Assembly: GCA_963665865.2 (NCBI GenBank)
Contig: CAXXWF010000001.1
Coordinates: 124,001-188,000 of the forward strand
Source of the DNA: PHAA01 sp963665865
GTDB taxonomy: Bacteria > Bacillota > Syntrophomonadia > Syntrophomonadales > Syntrophomonadaceae
Length of the DNA: 64,000 bases
Direction of reading: 5' to 3'
Below the pieces are notes generated by a model that worked only from the letters and a program-made list of their open reading frames with translations, was not told the origin of the DNA and did no database searches. This document shows, piece after piece, positions 1 through 8,910 of the stretch; the stretch's first letter is position 1, and each line of letters opens with the position of its first letter. A program made the translations under genes and the position numbers.

Positions 1-6
1 AGGAGA

Positions 7-801
7 ATGTCTATTAATAAGGAATTACGGTCAGCAATCCAGAATGAAGAGTTTACGCTGTGGTATCAGCCGCAGGTCAACACAACTAGCGGTCAGATAA
101 TAGGTACAGAAGCGCTGCTGCGTTGGAATAATTCTATCCTGGGGGCTGTAACCCCAACAGAGTTAATACCGATTGCTGAAGAAAATGGTCAAATTATTCC
201 CCTGGGAGAATGGGTTTTATCAACCGCTTGCCGACAGTTAAAAACCTGGTTGGATGAGGGACATCTAATTCCTAAAGTTGCCGTAAATATCTCTCCGGTC
301 CAATTCAAGGATGATAAATTAGTGGAGACTGTAAAGCGAATATTGGGTGAAACTGGGCTAGAGCCGCAATATCTTGAGTTGGAGATTACCGAAGGGGTAG
401 CCATATATAATGAGCAAGCTGTCCTAAATAAATTGATAGCTCTAAAAGATATTGGTATAAAAATTGCCCTGGATGACTTTGGAACTGGCTATTCCTGCCT
501 GGCTTATTTAGCCCAATATCCGGTTGATACCCTAAAAATTGAGCGAAGTTTTGTAACAGATGTCTTGACCAACTTTGAAAATCGTCTTCTGGTCGAAACT
601 ATCATCACTATGGGTCACAATTTTGACATCGATGTCATTGCCGAAGGGATAGACACATTGGAACAATTCCAATTCTTGCGGGATTACAAGTGCGATGCAA
701 TACAGGGTTTTCTTATTAGCCCGCCTATTAGTGCGGAGAAATTAATAGATCTGGTGGTGTTATATTCAGAAAAGTCAGATTATCACCTAGCTATTAGTTG
801 A
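7..801 (+). CDS. EAL-domain c-di-GMP phosphodiesterase, probably the C-terminal part of a longer protein
   Basis: An EAL domain fills nearly all 264 residues; the family hydrolyses cyclic di-GMP to pGpG in the cytoplasm. Visible signature residues are the EALLR motif (Glu35), VNISPVQF, ELEITEG, the double Asp of DDFGTGYS, the Lys of LKIE, IAEGID and IQGF, so the catalytic set looks intact; KID has become KIE and EGVE has become EGID. The ATG lies only two bases after an AGGAG-like string, too close for a normal ribosome site, and its first residues resemble the linker that precedes EAL in GGDEF-EAL proteins. I infer that the true gene starts before the window and that this ATG is internal. 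Confidence 0.85.
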   Translation: MSINKELRSAIQNEEFTLWYQPQVNTTSGQIIGTEALLRWNNSILGAVTPTELIPIAEENGQIIPLGEWVLSTACRQLKTWLDEGHLIPKVAVNISPVQFKDDKLVETVKRILGETGLEPQYLELEITEGVAIYNEQAVLNKLIALKDIGIKIALDDFGTGYSCLAYLAQYPVDTLKIERSFVTDVLTNFENRLLVETIITMGHNFDIDVIAEGIDTLEQFQFLRDYKCDAIQGFLISPPISAEKLIDLVVLYSEKSDYHLAIS

Positions 802-803
802 TC

Positions 804-841
804 AAAAAAACGGGCACTTACTTGTACTTTCCTAACAGCCC
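804..841 (-). terminator. Putative intrinsic terminator of the first ABC export operon
   Basis: On the minus strand GGGC pairs with GCCC around a long loop, followed by seven T. The core stem is short, so this is tentative. It sits immediately after the stop of the permease gene. Confidence 0.4.
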
Positions 842-1633
842 TCAGTCAATCATTCGCTTCTTTAAACCATTCACAGCTAAGAAGCCGGTAATCAATATAA
901 AAATAACGCAATAAAGCAAATCAGTCAGCAGATACCAGCCCAGCCCGTCCGGTATGCAGAAGGCTCTGGCCATGCGCACAACGTGCGTCAGGGGGATTGC
1001 TTCGGCTATCCGTTGCATGGCTTTAGGAAGGTTATCTAACGGGAATACTGCTCCCGAAAATAGAAACATGGGAGATAATAATCCAGTAAAGAAGAAATTA
1101 AAATGATTAATGTTCTTCACCATCGATGTAATCCACAGTGATAAAGTAGCGAACATAATGCCACACATGAATCCGACTAAAGCAGCCATTATGCTTAGAG
1201 GAGTGTTAATGATACCCAGTACCCAAGTGACAATTAGGACGGCCAGGGAGAAGAAAAAACCTTTGGTTCCGGCAAACAGTATTTCGCCCAGAATTAGATT
1301 AATGGGTGATAGCGGTGCACCCAGCATGCCGTCATATACCTTGTCAAATTCCAGACGTATAAATGTTCCATAAGTGCATTCAAAAGCGGCGGTATACATA
1401 GAACTAGTTACTATAATCCCGCTGGCCAGAAAAAGTATGTAGTTGATTGCCCCTATGTTTTGAATGTAGGCACCGAACCCAATACCCAGCCCGGCTAGAA
1501 ATATTAGAGGCTCCAGGAAGGGTGGGAAAGCATTACTGAGAAAATCTGCACCATAAACTCGAGCGTGCCGGTACCACACCGAACTGATCCTGCACCAGAG
1601 CGAAGGTGTGGTGTAATCGTTATTGCTGCTCAT
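842..1633 (-). CDS. ABC-2 type transporter permease (NodJ-like)
   Basis: A 263-residue polytopic membrane protein with about six hydrophobic segments (near residues 30-55, 60-85, 105-140, 145-170, 175-200 and 235-255). The pattern around FLEPLIFLAGLGIGFG and the stretch after FDGM-like VYDGMLGAPLSP are typical of ABC-2 permeases of the NodJ/DrrB group, which export lipids, polysaccharides or drugs. Its start overlaps the 3' end of the ATPase gene by 14 bp, so the two are translationally coupled. The substrate cannot be told from sequence. Confidence 0.85.
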   Translation of the reverse strand: MSSNNDYTTPSLWCRISSVWYRHARVYGADFLSNAFPPFLEPLIFLAGLGIGFGAYIQNIGAINYILFLASGIIVTSSMYTAAFECTYGTFIRLEFDKVYDGMLGAPLSPINLILGEILFAGTKGFFFSLAVLIVTWVLGIINTPLSIMAALVGFMCGIMFATLSLWITSMVKNINHFNFFFTGLLSPMFLFSGAVFPLDNLPKAMQRIAEAIPLTHVVRMARAFCIPDGLGWYLLTDLLYCVIFILITGFLAVNGLKKRMID

Positions 1634-2555
1634 TTAGACCCCTCCCGGTTACTTTAAGAAATAGATCCTCCAGGTTGGCTTGACGAATGTGATAACTGCT
1701 GACGTGCAGCGCTTCAGCCAAAGCTGATAACTTGTCAGCGTCATTGCTGTATATAAACATGGTATCTTGGTAAGATTCCTGTCTGATTCCAGGCCAGCTG
1801 CTCAGCAAAGTATCGGGGAGATAGTCTCCGCTGGCACTATAGATCTCCATAACATACATCTCCAGATTCGCAGATAACAATTGCTGCGGCCTGCCTTCCA
1901 GAATTTTTTTGCCCTCATCCATAATAATAATGCGGTCACAGATCTGGAAAGCTTCCTCCATGTAATGAGTGGTTATAAGCACGGTGACTCCTGATTCTTT
2001 TAATTCCCGAAGTTTGCTCCAGATGAGATGTCGGACCTGAGGATCAAGACCAGTAGTTGGTTCATCTAGGATTAGAAGCTTCGGTTTATTAAGCAGAGCG
2101 CGGGCAATAGTCAGCCTTCTCTGCATTCCCCCAGAGAGTTCCTGGATTTTAACTTTGGCTTTATCTTGTAATTCCATAAAATCAAGTAATTCTGCAATAC
2201 GACGGCGGGCTTCCCCTTGCCTTATTCCATAGAATTTAGCATAGACTAATAGATTATCGGTCACATTAAGTTCGGTATCCAGGTTATCCTGCTGCGGTAC
2301 AATTCCCGAAAAAGACTTGATTATTAGGGCATCTTTGCGAGGATGACAGCCAAAAATATTAATAACGGTATCAGGGCTGGGGGAAGGTTCGGCTTTGCCG
2401 TAAATAATTTTCATAGTAGTAGTCTTGCCTGCTCCATTGGGGCCCAGTAAGCCAAAACATTCAGCCCGGTCGACATCGAAATTGAGCCCGTCAACAGCTA
2501 TTAGGCCACCGTATGATTTATTTAAATTGCGAATTTGAATGGCTGACTCGCCCAT
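1620..2555 (-). CDS. ABC transporter ATP-binding protein (NodI/DrrA-like)
   Basis: A 311-residue ATPase with a Walker A motif (GPNGAGKTTTMK, about residues 38-49), Q-loop (VPQQDNLD), ABC signature LSGGMQRRL, Walker B LLILDEPTTGLDP and the H-loop histidine of ITTHYMEEA. The C-terminal 80 residues form the accessory region usual for drug/lipid exporters. It precedes and overlaps the permease gene; together they make a two-gene exporter. An AGGAGG-type ribosome site (complement of acctcc) precedes the ATG. Confidence 0.9.
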   Translation of the reverse strand: MGESAIQIRNLNKSYGGLIAVDGLNFDVDRAECFGLLGPNGAGKTTTMKIIYGKAEPSPSPDTVINIFGCHPRKDALIIKSFSGIVPQQDNLDTELNVTDNLLVYAKFYGIRQGEARRRIAELLDFMELQDKAKVKIQELSGGMQRRLTIARALLNKPKLLILDEPTTGLDPQVRHLIWSKLRELKESGVTVLITTHYMEEAFQICDRIIIMDEGKKILEGRPQQLLSANLEMYVMEIYSASGDYLPDTLLSSWPGIRQESYQDTMFIYSNDADKLSALAEALHVSSYHIRQANLEDLFLKVTGRGLNEQQ

Positions 2556-2618
2556 AAGTACCTCCCTATTTATGCTACCCTAAGGCCTCAGATTTAGTAG
2601 CAATATTAATCCAATTGA

Positions 2619-2647
2619 ATAAAAAAACCGTGGGTTACTGCCCACGG
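2619..2647 (-). terminator. Rho-independent terminator
   Basis: CCGTGGG (2628-2634) and CCCACGG (2641-2647) form a perfect 7-bp stem with a 6-nt loop, followed on the minus strand by seven T. It ends the transcript of the small membrane-protein gene at 2662-3060. Confidence 0.85.
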
Positions 2648-2661
2648 CCCAGCACTCTGGA

Positions 2662-3060
2662 CTACCAGTTCCAGGACCCATCAGGATTCCAGCGGCTGGG
2701 TTTGGGCTTGGCTAAACTCAACTTCACCATAACAATATTGGTTAAAGTGTCAAACTCCTTGAAATAGCCCTGCTCGACGCAGACACTGTCGGGTTTGTGA
2801 TTACGCTGCTTACTTTCAGCCACCGTTTCTGCTTTAAGACTCTTGGCGTCCAGAGTGCTGGGGTAGCGGTTGTTGTCGATATAGGGCGGAGCATAGTAGA
2901 TACTATTCTGTAAATCGGCATATACCACTGCATTTGCAGGCACGTTCAGGGTAATATCAATGGAATTACCTAAAAGACTAAACAGGAAGACTATTCCTAC
3001 CACCAGAGCTACGGTATAATAGAACCTTTCTATAGGAGTACGCTCTCTCTTAAAACTCAT
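2662..3060 (-). CDS. Hypothetical single-pass membrane protein
   Basis: 132 residues. A basic N-terminus is followed by one hydrophobic segment (about residues 14-34), then a hydrophilic domain with several Tyr/Pro and one Cys, ending WNPDGSWNW. No family recognised. The topology suggests an N-terminal anchor with the rest outside the membrane. An AAGGATGG ribosome site lies upstream. It has its own terminator, so it is probably monocistronic. Confidence 0.65.
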   Translation of the reverse strand: MSFKRERTPIERFYYTVALVVGIVFLFSLLGNSIDITLNVPANAVVYADLQNSIYYAPPYIDNNRYPSTLDAKSLKAETVAESKQRNHKPDSVCVEQGYFKEFDTLTNIVMVKLSLAKPKPSRWNPDGSWNW

Positions 3061-3336
3061 TGAGCCACCATCCTTGTAAATCTATTTTTTCTCTACTACC
3101 ACAACAAGGTTGACTAGTAGTAAAGCATGGCTTTAACCGATTTTGGCCTATTGTAAGCTTTTCTATGGTTCTTGTAAAGCCTGGAAATATTGTTTATTAG
3201 CAGATGAAAGCACTACCTACTATATATTCCATAATAGGATAGTACTTCCACGAGTTATAATTTCCTAGTTATAGTTCGTCATTTGTGAAATAATTCCTCT
3301 AAAATAAGTAAAAATGATTAAATACTTGCTGAGTGT

Positions 3337-3798
3337 TCAATTTCCCGGTAAAACAGCTACTCCCAATGCTAAATGATCCCAGAGGGTTTTCTTTACCTGT
3401 TCAACTTGATGCGAGTCACATTGCACCATAAGAAATAGCTCTCCATCATTCTCACTGCGCCTGGCTTTGGAATGCTTTAGCTTGCTGAATGAAATATCAA
3501 GCAATAAACCTCCCAGGAAACCTCCGGCTAACCCTAATAATCCCCAAATGATTGGCCCCCATTCGAGTACGAAACCATATATTACCCCCAGAACCATGCC
3601 AGCGGAACCTAGGATAGCCCCTCCGTCAACCATACTAACTCCATCAGCATGATGAATGGTATCAAAAATATTACGGGTTTCTCCCCGTATTTCCAAAGGT
3701 ACAGCCAATATCTGCTCTTTCTTAACACCCAGTTGTTCCAGCTTGGCAATTGCTATCTCGGTATGCAGACAATAATGAAACGATGCTACTAAATACAT
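3337..3798 (-). CDS. Hypothetical protein with a glycine-rich membrane hairpin
   Basis: The ATG at 3798 is preferred over an ATG 39 bases upstream because GGGAGG sits 7 bases before it; the longer form would also overlap the previous gene. The 153-residue product has a soluble N-terminal part with an alpha/beta look, two glycine-rich hydrophobic segments (about residues 60-80 and 85-100, GLLGLAGGFLGGLLL), and a soluble C-terminal part. The layout recalls DUF1269-like and general stress membrane proteins, but I cannot assign a family. It follows the duplicated membrane protein gene on the same strand. Confidence 0.65.
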   Translation of the reverse strand: MYLVASFHYCLHTEIAIAKLEQLGVKKEQILAVPLEIRGETRNIFDTIHHADGVSMVDGGAILGSAGMVLGVIYGFVLEWGPIIWGLLGLAGGFLGGLLLDISFSKLKHSKARRSENDGELFLMVQCDSHQVEQVKKTLWDHLALGVAVLPGN

Positions 3799-3820
3799 CC
3801 ATTTTCCTCCCAATTGCGGT

Positions 3821-4591
3821 TTACAGCGGCATTTCAAACCAAGGGCTTTGATAATTATTTCTCAAGAACTGGGCTTGTTCCTGATCAAATATTTTATTAA
3901 GCGACACGGATTTTACATAGGCATCGTATATACTAAAACAATAAAAAGACGGTACATTCAACAGCCATTGCCAATCAAGCACCGCACTCGCCTGGGACAA
4001 TTGACCTAGGGCGGTATAGCCAATGGCTGGGAGAATGTGCGACATATAAATAATTGCTGCCCCGCCGACAAGTAATAATACTGCCGTGACAAGTGTCTGG
4101 CAATAAAGGTGACCTATCCCGGGGATTATGGCAGACCAGGCCGCCGCTATCCAGGGATTCCGTTTTTCAAAGGCATTAACTCCTGCTGACCCTATAATCG
4201 TGGGAACCATAGGTGCATTTTCATGATCGGCTAGGACGGAGATCTTATTTATCTCAATAGCCCCGCGATAACTATCCCACACAGCAAAGACCAGGATTCC
4301 ACAGTAAAGCAGTAACAATCGGGTATCCAAGACCTGTTTGGCCATGGCAAAATGGCCGGTGAAACTGTATATAATGGCTAGATTAATATGGGCATGCGTA
4401 TTGATTAATAGCTCCCCGACAAATAAAAACGCCCCTTTAGCGATACTGACTAATCTTATATGTCCAAATCCTGGAAATATACACGACCACCAGGCAACCA
4501 CCCATGGATTACGCAAATGAAAAACATTTATCGAGTAGCCTGACATGGCGGCTTTGGGGCGACGTACTATATGAATTTGTATCTCCTGCAT
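3821..4591 (-). CDS. Membrane protein made of two homologous halves
   Basis: 256 residues. Two halves start with NPWVVAWWSCIFPGFGH and NPWIAAAWSAIIPGIGH; each is followed by a hydrophobic segment, a loop, a second hydrophobic segment containing a D/Y motif (WDSYRGA, YDAYVKS), and EINKIS or SLNKIF. The internal duplication spans roughly residues 25-125 and 140-240. The proline-glycine-rich W..A...PG.GH hairpin is seen in TM2-like small membrane proteins. The function is unknown. It lies 12 bp after the CBO0543 gene and probably forms an operon with it. Confidence 0.7.
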   Translation of the reverse strand: MQEIQIHIVRRPKAAMSGYSINVFHLRNPWVVAWWSCIFPGFGHIRLVSIAKGAFLFVGELLINTHAHINLAIIYSFTGHFAMAKQVLDTRLLLLYCGILVFAVWDSYRGAIEINKISVLADHENAPMVPTIIGSAGVNAFEKRNPWIAAAWSAIIPGIGHLYCQTLVTAVLLLVGGAAIIYMSHILPAIGYTALGQLSQASAVLDWQWLLNVPSFYCFSIYDAYVKSVSLNKIFDQEQAQFLRNNYQSPWFEMPL

Positions 4592-4603
4592 CCTGTAAAA
4601 CCT

Positions 4604-5164
4604 CTATTCGTTACGAGCTAGTATCCAATGTGTCAGGAATTTTACCATTGTTCCCATAGCAAAATAAATGGGCAAAGAATAATAATGTCTCCACGTATGT
4701 AGGGTATATATCTTTAGCCACACCAGTATGGGCTCTCCGATAAAAGCAAAAAAAAGGCTGATAACCAGCATCACCAGTAAAAAACTCTTCCATGTTTGAA
4801 AGTATTGATAGATAAACATGTAAGCAACCGGTATTATAGTAAAATCTGCGGTTATTAGGCGCGGCCAGAGGGGAATTACATAATAGTTATATTTCCAGAA
4901 GCGTAAGTCGGACATAGTCGCGTCTAAAAACGATGCAATAATCAAAATAAATGCACCAAAGAGGGTTATTTCGGTAAGCCTTTTTTTGTCAACCCATTTC
5001 CACCATAGCAGCCAGGGAATCACTAAAACGGCTAGTAACAACCACCACTGAAATGAAAACAGATCATGTTTGAGCCAGTTTTCAATCCGCATTTGGGTGA
5101 GCTGGCGTTCCAACTCATATATCGACTCGTGCGAGGAAATAACCCCACTACTTCCAATTATCAT
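4604..5164 (-). CDS. CBO0543-family membrane protein
   Basis: 186 residues with about five hydrophobic helices (near 40-55, 68-85, 105-125, 128-150 and 160-180). The segments LFGAFILIIASFLD, the central DFTIIPVAYMFIYQYF and the final MVKFLTHW match the CBO0543 family, which is widespread in Firmicutes and of unknown function. A strong AGGAGG precedes the ATG. It is the first gene of a likely three-gene unit with the two membrane-protein genes downstream. Confidence 0.75.
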   Translation of the reverse strand: MIIGSSGVISSHESIYELERQLTQMRIENWLKHDLFSFQWWLLLAVLVIPWLLWWKWVDKKRLTEITLFGAFILIIASFLDATMSDLRFWKYNYYVIPLWPRLITADFTIIPVAYMFIYQYFQTWKSFLLVMLVISLFFAFIGEPILVWLKIYTLHTWRHYYSLPIYFAMGTMVKFLTHWILARNE

Positions 5165-5372
5165 TTAAACCGCTTTCCTCCTGCAGATTATGGTATTTGG
5201 ATACAAACATTCATATTATCACCAAATGTCCCCAATATTATTTAGGAAAAGCCTTACCGTATTGAGCTTATTGTCTTTAGTATCCCTTATATTTATGTAC
5301 TGGTAGAATGGGATGGACTTAAACAACTCCCTTATATAGAATAATAAGAAAAATAAAATCAAGGAGCTAATT

Positions 5373-6527
5373 ATGAACAGGTTATTATCATCATCCCGAG
5401 CCGAACAATTATCCCCCTTTATTGTGATGGAGGTCCTGGAAAAAGCGCAGGCCATGATGGCCTTGGGTGAGGATATTATCCACCTGGAAGTAGGGGAGCC
5501 TGATTTTGCCACCCCGGAACCGGTAAAAGAAGCGGCTGTAAAGGCTATTAGACAGAATGATACCCATTACACCCATAGCCTGGGTAAAATTACATTGCGG
5601 GAGGAAATAGCCCGCTATTATTGGAAAAAACATAGGGTGGAAATATCCCCTGAGCAGGTTATAGTAACTTCCGGTACTTCACCAGGCATGTTGATGGTCT
5701 TCTCAGCGCTCCTGGAAAAAGGGGAAGAGATTATCCTGCCCGATCCCTATTATGCCTGTTACCCCAATTTCATTCGTTATGTGGATGGACAGCCTGTTTG
5801 TGTACGAGTCGATGAGGAAGACGGGTTCAAGTACCGTTCGGAGGATATAAAAAAACATTTAAGTCCACTGACTCGCGGAATCCTGGTCAACTCACCCAGC
5901 AACCCCACCGGGGTAGTATTAGATGGCGGTGACCTCAAGTCCTTGGCTGACTTGGATCAGATGATCATAGCCGATGAAATATACAATGGATTGATTTATG
6001 AAGGGGAAGAGCATAGCATTCTGGAGTTTACTGACCGGGCTTTTGTAATCAATGGTTTCTCCAAGCTGTATGCCATGACCGGGTGGCGGCTGGGATATGT
6101 TATAGCACCACGGGAATATATTCGAGCTATGCAGATAATGCAGCAAAACTTCTTTATCTGTGCTTCGTCCTTTGCCCAGGAGGGCGGTATAGCCGCCCTG
6201 CGTGACTGTGACAAGGACGTGCAAACAATGCTGGGCATTTATGACCAGAGACGCCTCTACCTACTGGGAAGGCTGAAAGAGATGGGTATTGCGACGCGGT
6301 ACGATCCCAACGGAGCTTTTTATGCCTTGGCCAACGTAAAGAAGTATACTTCTGATTCCTACCATTTTGCCTTTGAGATCCTGGAAAAGGCCAAAGTGGC
6401 AGTAACTCCGGGCATAGACTTCGGGGCAAACTGTGAAGGTTATATTCGTTTTTCCTATGCTAATTCCCAGGACAATATAAAAGAAGGCCTCAATCGTATC
6501 GAGGCCTTCTTAGGAAACTATAAGTAA
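5373..6527 (+). CDS. Class I/II PLP-dependent aminotransferase
   Basis: 384 residues, the usual length. It begins with the substrate-arm pattern EVGEPDFATPEPV, has NSPSNPTG in the cofactor pocket, ADEIYNGLIY, and the Schiff-base lysine in GFSKLYAMTGWRLGY (Lys231), and ends with an Arg-containing GYIRFSYA for the substrate carboxylate. This places it in the aspartate/aromatic aminotransferase group (fold type I); the substrate is not determined. AAGGAG is placed correctly before the ATG. It is flanked by minus-strand genes and so is monocistronic. Its last codons overlap a hairpin that works as a terminator for the opposite strand. Confidence 0.9.
   Translation: MNRLLSSSRAEQLSPFIVMEVLEKAQAMMALGEDIIHLEVGEPDFATPEPVKEAAVKAIRQNDTHYTHSLGKITLREEIARYYWKKHRVEISPEQVIVTSGTSPGMLMVFSALLEKGEEIILPDPYYACYPNFIRYVDGQPVCVRVDEEDGFKYRSEDIKKHLSPLTRGILVNSPSNPTGVVLDGGDLKSLADLDQMIIADEIYNGLIYEGEEHSILEFTDRAFVINGFSKLYAMTGWRLGYVIAPREYIRAMQIMQQNFFICASSFAQEGGIAALRDCDKDVQTMLGIYDQRRLYLLGRLKEMGIATRYDPNGAFYALANVKKYTSDSYHFAFEILEKAKVAVTPGIDFGANCEGYIRFSYANSQDNIKEGLNRIEAFLGNYK
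6475..6511 (-). terminator. Terminator for the minus-strand ABC operon, inside the aminotransferase coding region
   Basis: AGAAGGCCTC (6482-6491) and GAGGCCTTCT (6501-6510) are perfect inverted repeats with a 9-nt loop; an A-T pair extends the stem to 11 bp. On the minus strand the stem is followed by TTTTAT, so it suits termination of the ABC unit ending at 6534. On the plus strand there is no T-run. Confidence 0.65.
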
Positions 6528-6533
6528 TGCAGT

Positions 6534-7472
6534 TTAAGGCTGTTGCTTGAGAATCCGCAACAGAATCTCTTCCAGACTATTTTCCTTTATACCAAATGAA
6601 AGTACCTGATTGTTAATACCCATTATTACTTCTAGAAGCTGGGGCCTTATTTCCTCCCGTGTATGGGTATTAATTACCAAACGATTGTTTTCTGAATTTA
6701 TATAATTTACATAAGGGAGCTTCTCAACGACCCGGGCAACATTTTCATCCGGGCGGCTGAATAACACTTCAATGTTGAGGCTGTCATTGGCAGTATGACG
6801 CAGGTTTTCTACACTATCCTGGGCAATCAGTTTGCCGTGATCAAAAATACCTACATCATTACATATCGCTTCAACCTCGGGCAGTACATGTGAAGACATG
6901 ATTATAGTGACATTACCTGAGCTTTTTAATTGGACAATCAAGTCTCGCATGCCTTTGGCCCCAATAGGATCTAATCCCAGAGTGGGTTCATCCAGGAATA
7001 ATACTTCGGGCTCAGACAGCAGGGCCTGGGCCAGTGACAAACGGTGCCTCATTCCTCGAGAGTACTCCCCTACATAATTATCCTTTTTATCTACCAGGCC
7101 GACCAATTCCAGATTCTTTTGAATTCGCTCCGCTCTCAGCTTGGCAGGTATATCCAGTAAACTGCAGATGTAGTTTAAAGTCTCCAGGGTAGTCATACGC
7201 GTATAGAAACTCGGATTCTCAGAAACATAGCCAATGTGGCGACGGACTTCCATTGGTTCTTTCAGGATATCATAGCCTGATATCGTAGCTGTACCAGAGT
7301 TAGGTTTAATCAAGCTGACCAGCATCTTGAGGGTCGTGGTTTTGCCCGCCCCATTGAGACCCAGGAGGCCGAAGGAAGTGCCTTTTTCCACCTTGAAACT
7401 GAGATTATCAACGGCTTGCAGTTTGCCATAATTCTTACCGAGATTTTTTACTTCGATTGCATAAGCACTCAT
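6534..7472 (-). CDS. ABC transporter ATP-binding protein (CcmA/GldA-like)
   Basis: 312 residues. Walker A GLNGAGKTTTLKM, Q-loop YVSENPSFY, signature YSRGMRHRLSLAQAL (Ser-Arg-Gly replaces the common SGG), Walker B VLFLDEPTLGLDP and the H-loop histidine of MSSHVLPEVE are all present. A C-terminal extension of about 90 residues is typical of ABC-2 exporters. It follows its permease by 11 bp, behind an AGGAGG ribosome site. The pair probably exports an unknown substrate. Confidence 0.9.
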   Translation of the reverse strand: MSAYAIEVKNLGKNYGKLQAVDNLSFKVEKGTSFGLLGLNGAGKTTTLKMLVSLIKPNSGTATISGYDILKEPMEVRRHIGYVSENPSFYTRMTTLETLNYICSLLDIPAKLRAERIQKNLELVGLVDKKDNYVGEYSRGMRHRLSLAQALLSEPEVLFLDEPTLGLDPIGAKGMRDLIVQLKSSGNVTIIMSSHVLPEVEAICNDVGIFDHGKLIAQDSVENLRHTANDSLNIEVLFSRPDENVARVVEKLPYVNYINSENNRLVINTHTREEIRPQLLEVIMGINNQVLSFGIKENSLEEILLRILKQQP

Positions 7473-7483
7473 CTTTATCCTCC

Positions 7484-8272
7484 TTACAGCCGGAAGGTTA
7501 CATTTTGGCGATCAAATACCAGTCCGTTTACAAACATAATGAAAACGGTGATAGCCAATAATGAACCCACACAGATGGCGAAATCAGTGGGACTGGTCAT
7601 AGCAAACTTCTGATATTTGCTAAAGATGCTGAGTGGAAATTTAAAGAGCAGGGGTACCTGGGTGAAACTATCGATTCCGAAAAACAATCCAGTCAGCCTT
7701 AAGAATTCGCCACCGACAGGATGCGCCGGGGTCATAAATAAAATACCGACTAATCCGGCTACCGCAGTACTTCTGGCAAAAAGGGAGATAAAAATGGTTA
7801 GGGCAGTATAATACATGGCGACCGAAGCCAATATGGCGACCATGGCCATCCATTGGCTGAATGGGGGCATAGCCAGATGCCAACGCTCTGAAGATAAGCC
7901 GGAGGCTTGTGACCAGAAGTAAGCACCGATCAATTCGATAATTAGCAAGGGCAGGATAATGATTAGATAATTGACGAATTTACCATAAAGCAGTGTAAGG
8001 CGGGAAATCGGTTTGGACAGGATCAGTTCCAGGGTGCCCCTCTCCTTCTCGCCAACGACTGAGTCCATGGCCGCAAATATTCCAATTATAGGGCATAATA
8101 CTGCGAACAACTCAAAAAATGGGTCCATAACATTGGTGGAATTAGCGGTGGGACCAACCTCAGTATAGAGGGCCATAAGTATACCGCCGAAGATGATCAT
8201 AAGCAAAAATATAAGTTTACGGTTGCGAACATGTTCCTGGAATTCTCTCTGCACTACAGCTGCAAATTTCAC
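7484..8272 (-). CDS. ABC-2 family permease (GldF/NosY-like)
   Basis: 262 residues. The N-terminal VVQREFQEHVRNRKLIFLLM is the cytoplasmic entry helix typical of GldF/NosY permeases, followed by the family pattern VVGEKERGTLELILSKPISR and about six membrane helices ending GLVFDRQNVTFRL. It is the first gene of the two-gene unit. The 211 bp upstream (8273-8484) carry its promoter region and no other gene. Confidence 0.85.
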   Translation of the reverse strand: MKFAAVVQREFQEHVRNRKLIFLLMIIFGGILMALYTEVGPTANSTNVMDPFFELFAVLCPIIGIFAAMDSVVGEKERGTLELILSKPISRLTLLYGKFVNYLIIILPLLIIELIGAYFWSQASGLSSERWHLAMPPFSQWMAMVAILASVAMYYTALTIFISLFARSTAVAGLVGILFMTPAHPVGGEFLRLTGLFFGIDSFTQVPLLFKFPLSIFSKYQKFAMTSPTDFAICVGSLLAITVFIMFVNGLVFDRQNVTFRL

Positions 8273-8484
8273 TAGATTTCCTCCTCATATTTGGTCAATA
8301 AATAACTAAGGCTACTTAGTCTAACTGAGCGCCAATACTTATATAAACCTTAGTATAACATCTATTTATATTATTATTAAGACCGACATTAATGCCCGGA
8401 ATAGAAGGACTTGTCCAGTGATTTATGGTACGAAATTATTTGGTGTACTTCACCTCTCAAGGCGGTCAGGGATGGAATTTTACT

Positions 8485-8850
8485 TTAGTTAACCTCAATA
8501 TAATCGGACTTCAAATCTCCCAGTACTAAACAAACCTTAGAGCCCAAACTAATTAGATCATTTCTGTTTCTGAAGAGCGCAGATCCTGTTTGGGCCAACA
8601 GGGCATGGTTGGTTTGCAGAGGGCCGATTCTGGCTAATTTCATTACTAGTAGGTGGGCTCCGGTTTCCTGATCAAGCAGATAGATCTTGGCTTGAGGATT
8701 TATCTTATCAGGCCGGCTCAGCCAGTAACGTATATCTACGAAACTGCCCTTGCCGCTTAGTACAGCCTGCGTAATTACAATTCGATTCCTGCGTAAGCAG
8801 TACCGAAGCAGTATCCATATTCTCTTAAGTAAGCCGAAAAAATTCTGCAC
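8485..8850 (-). CDS. Hypothetical protein, GTG start
   Basis: 121 residues. The start codon is GTG behind a strong AAGGAGGTATATA. A basic, hydrophobic N-terminus (about residues 5-20) is followed by a beta-rich domain with the run TGSALFRNRNDLISLGSKVCLVLGDLKSD. No family recognised. It lies downstream of the multicopper oxidase gene on the same strand, with a hairpin between them that may end the oxidase transcript. Confidence 0.6.
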   Translation of the reverse strand: MQNFFGLLKRIWILLRYCLRRNRIVITQAVLSGKGSFVDIRYWLSRPDKINPQAKIYLLDQETGAHLLVMKLARIGPLQTNHALLAQTGSALFRNRNDLISLGSKVCLVLGDLKSDYIEVN

Positions 8851-8870
8851 TATATACCTCCTTTAAGTAA

Positions 8871-8898
8871 GACCACCCATCAAAAGAGATGGATGGTC
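8871..8898 (-). terminator. Hairpin downstream of the multicopper oxidase
   Basis: GACCACCCATC (8871-8881) pairs over 11 bp, with one G-T pair, with GATGGATGGTC (8888-8898) around a 6-nt loop. The minus-strand tail is only moderately T-rich, so it could be a weak terminator or a processing hairpin. Confidence 0.5.
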
Positions 8899-8910
8899 TC
8901 AAAAATCAGT

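Noticed and set aside
1..6. AGGAGA as the ribosome site of the EAL gene
   Set aside because: Only 1-2 bases from the ATG; more likely coding sequence of a longer protein that starts outside the window.
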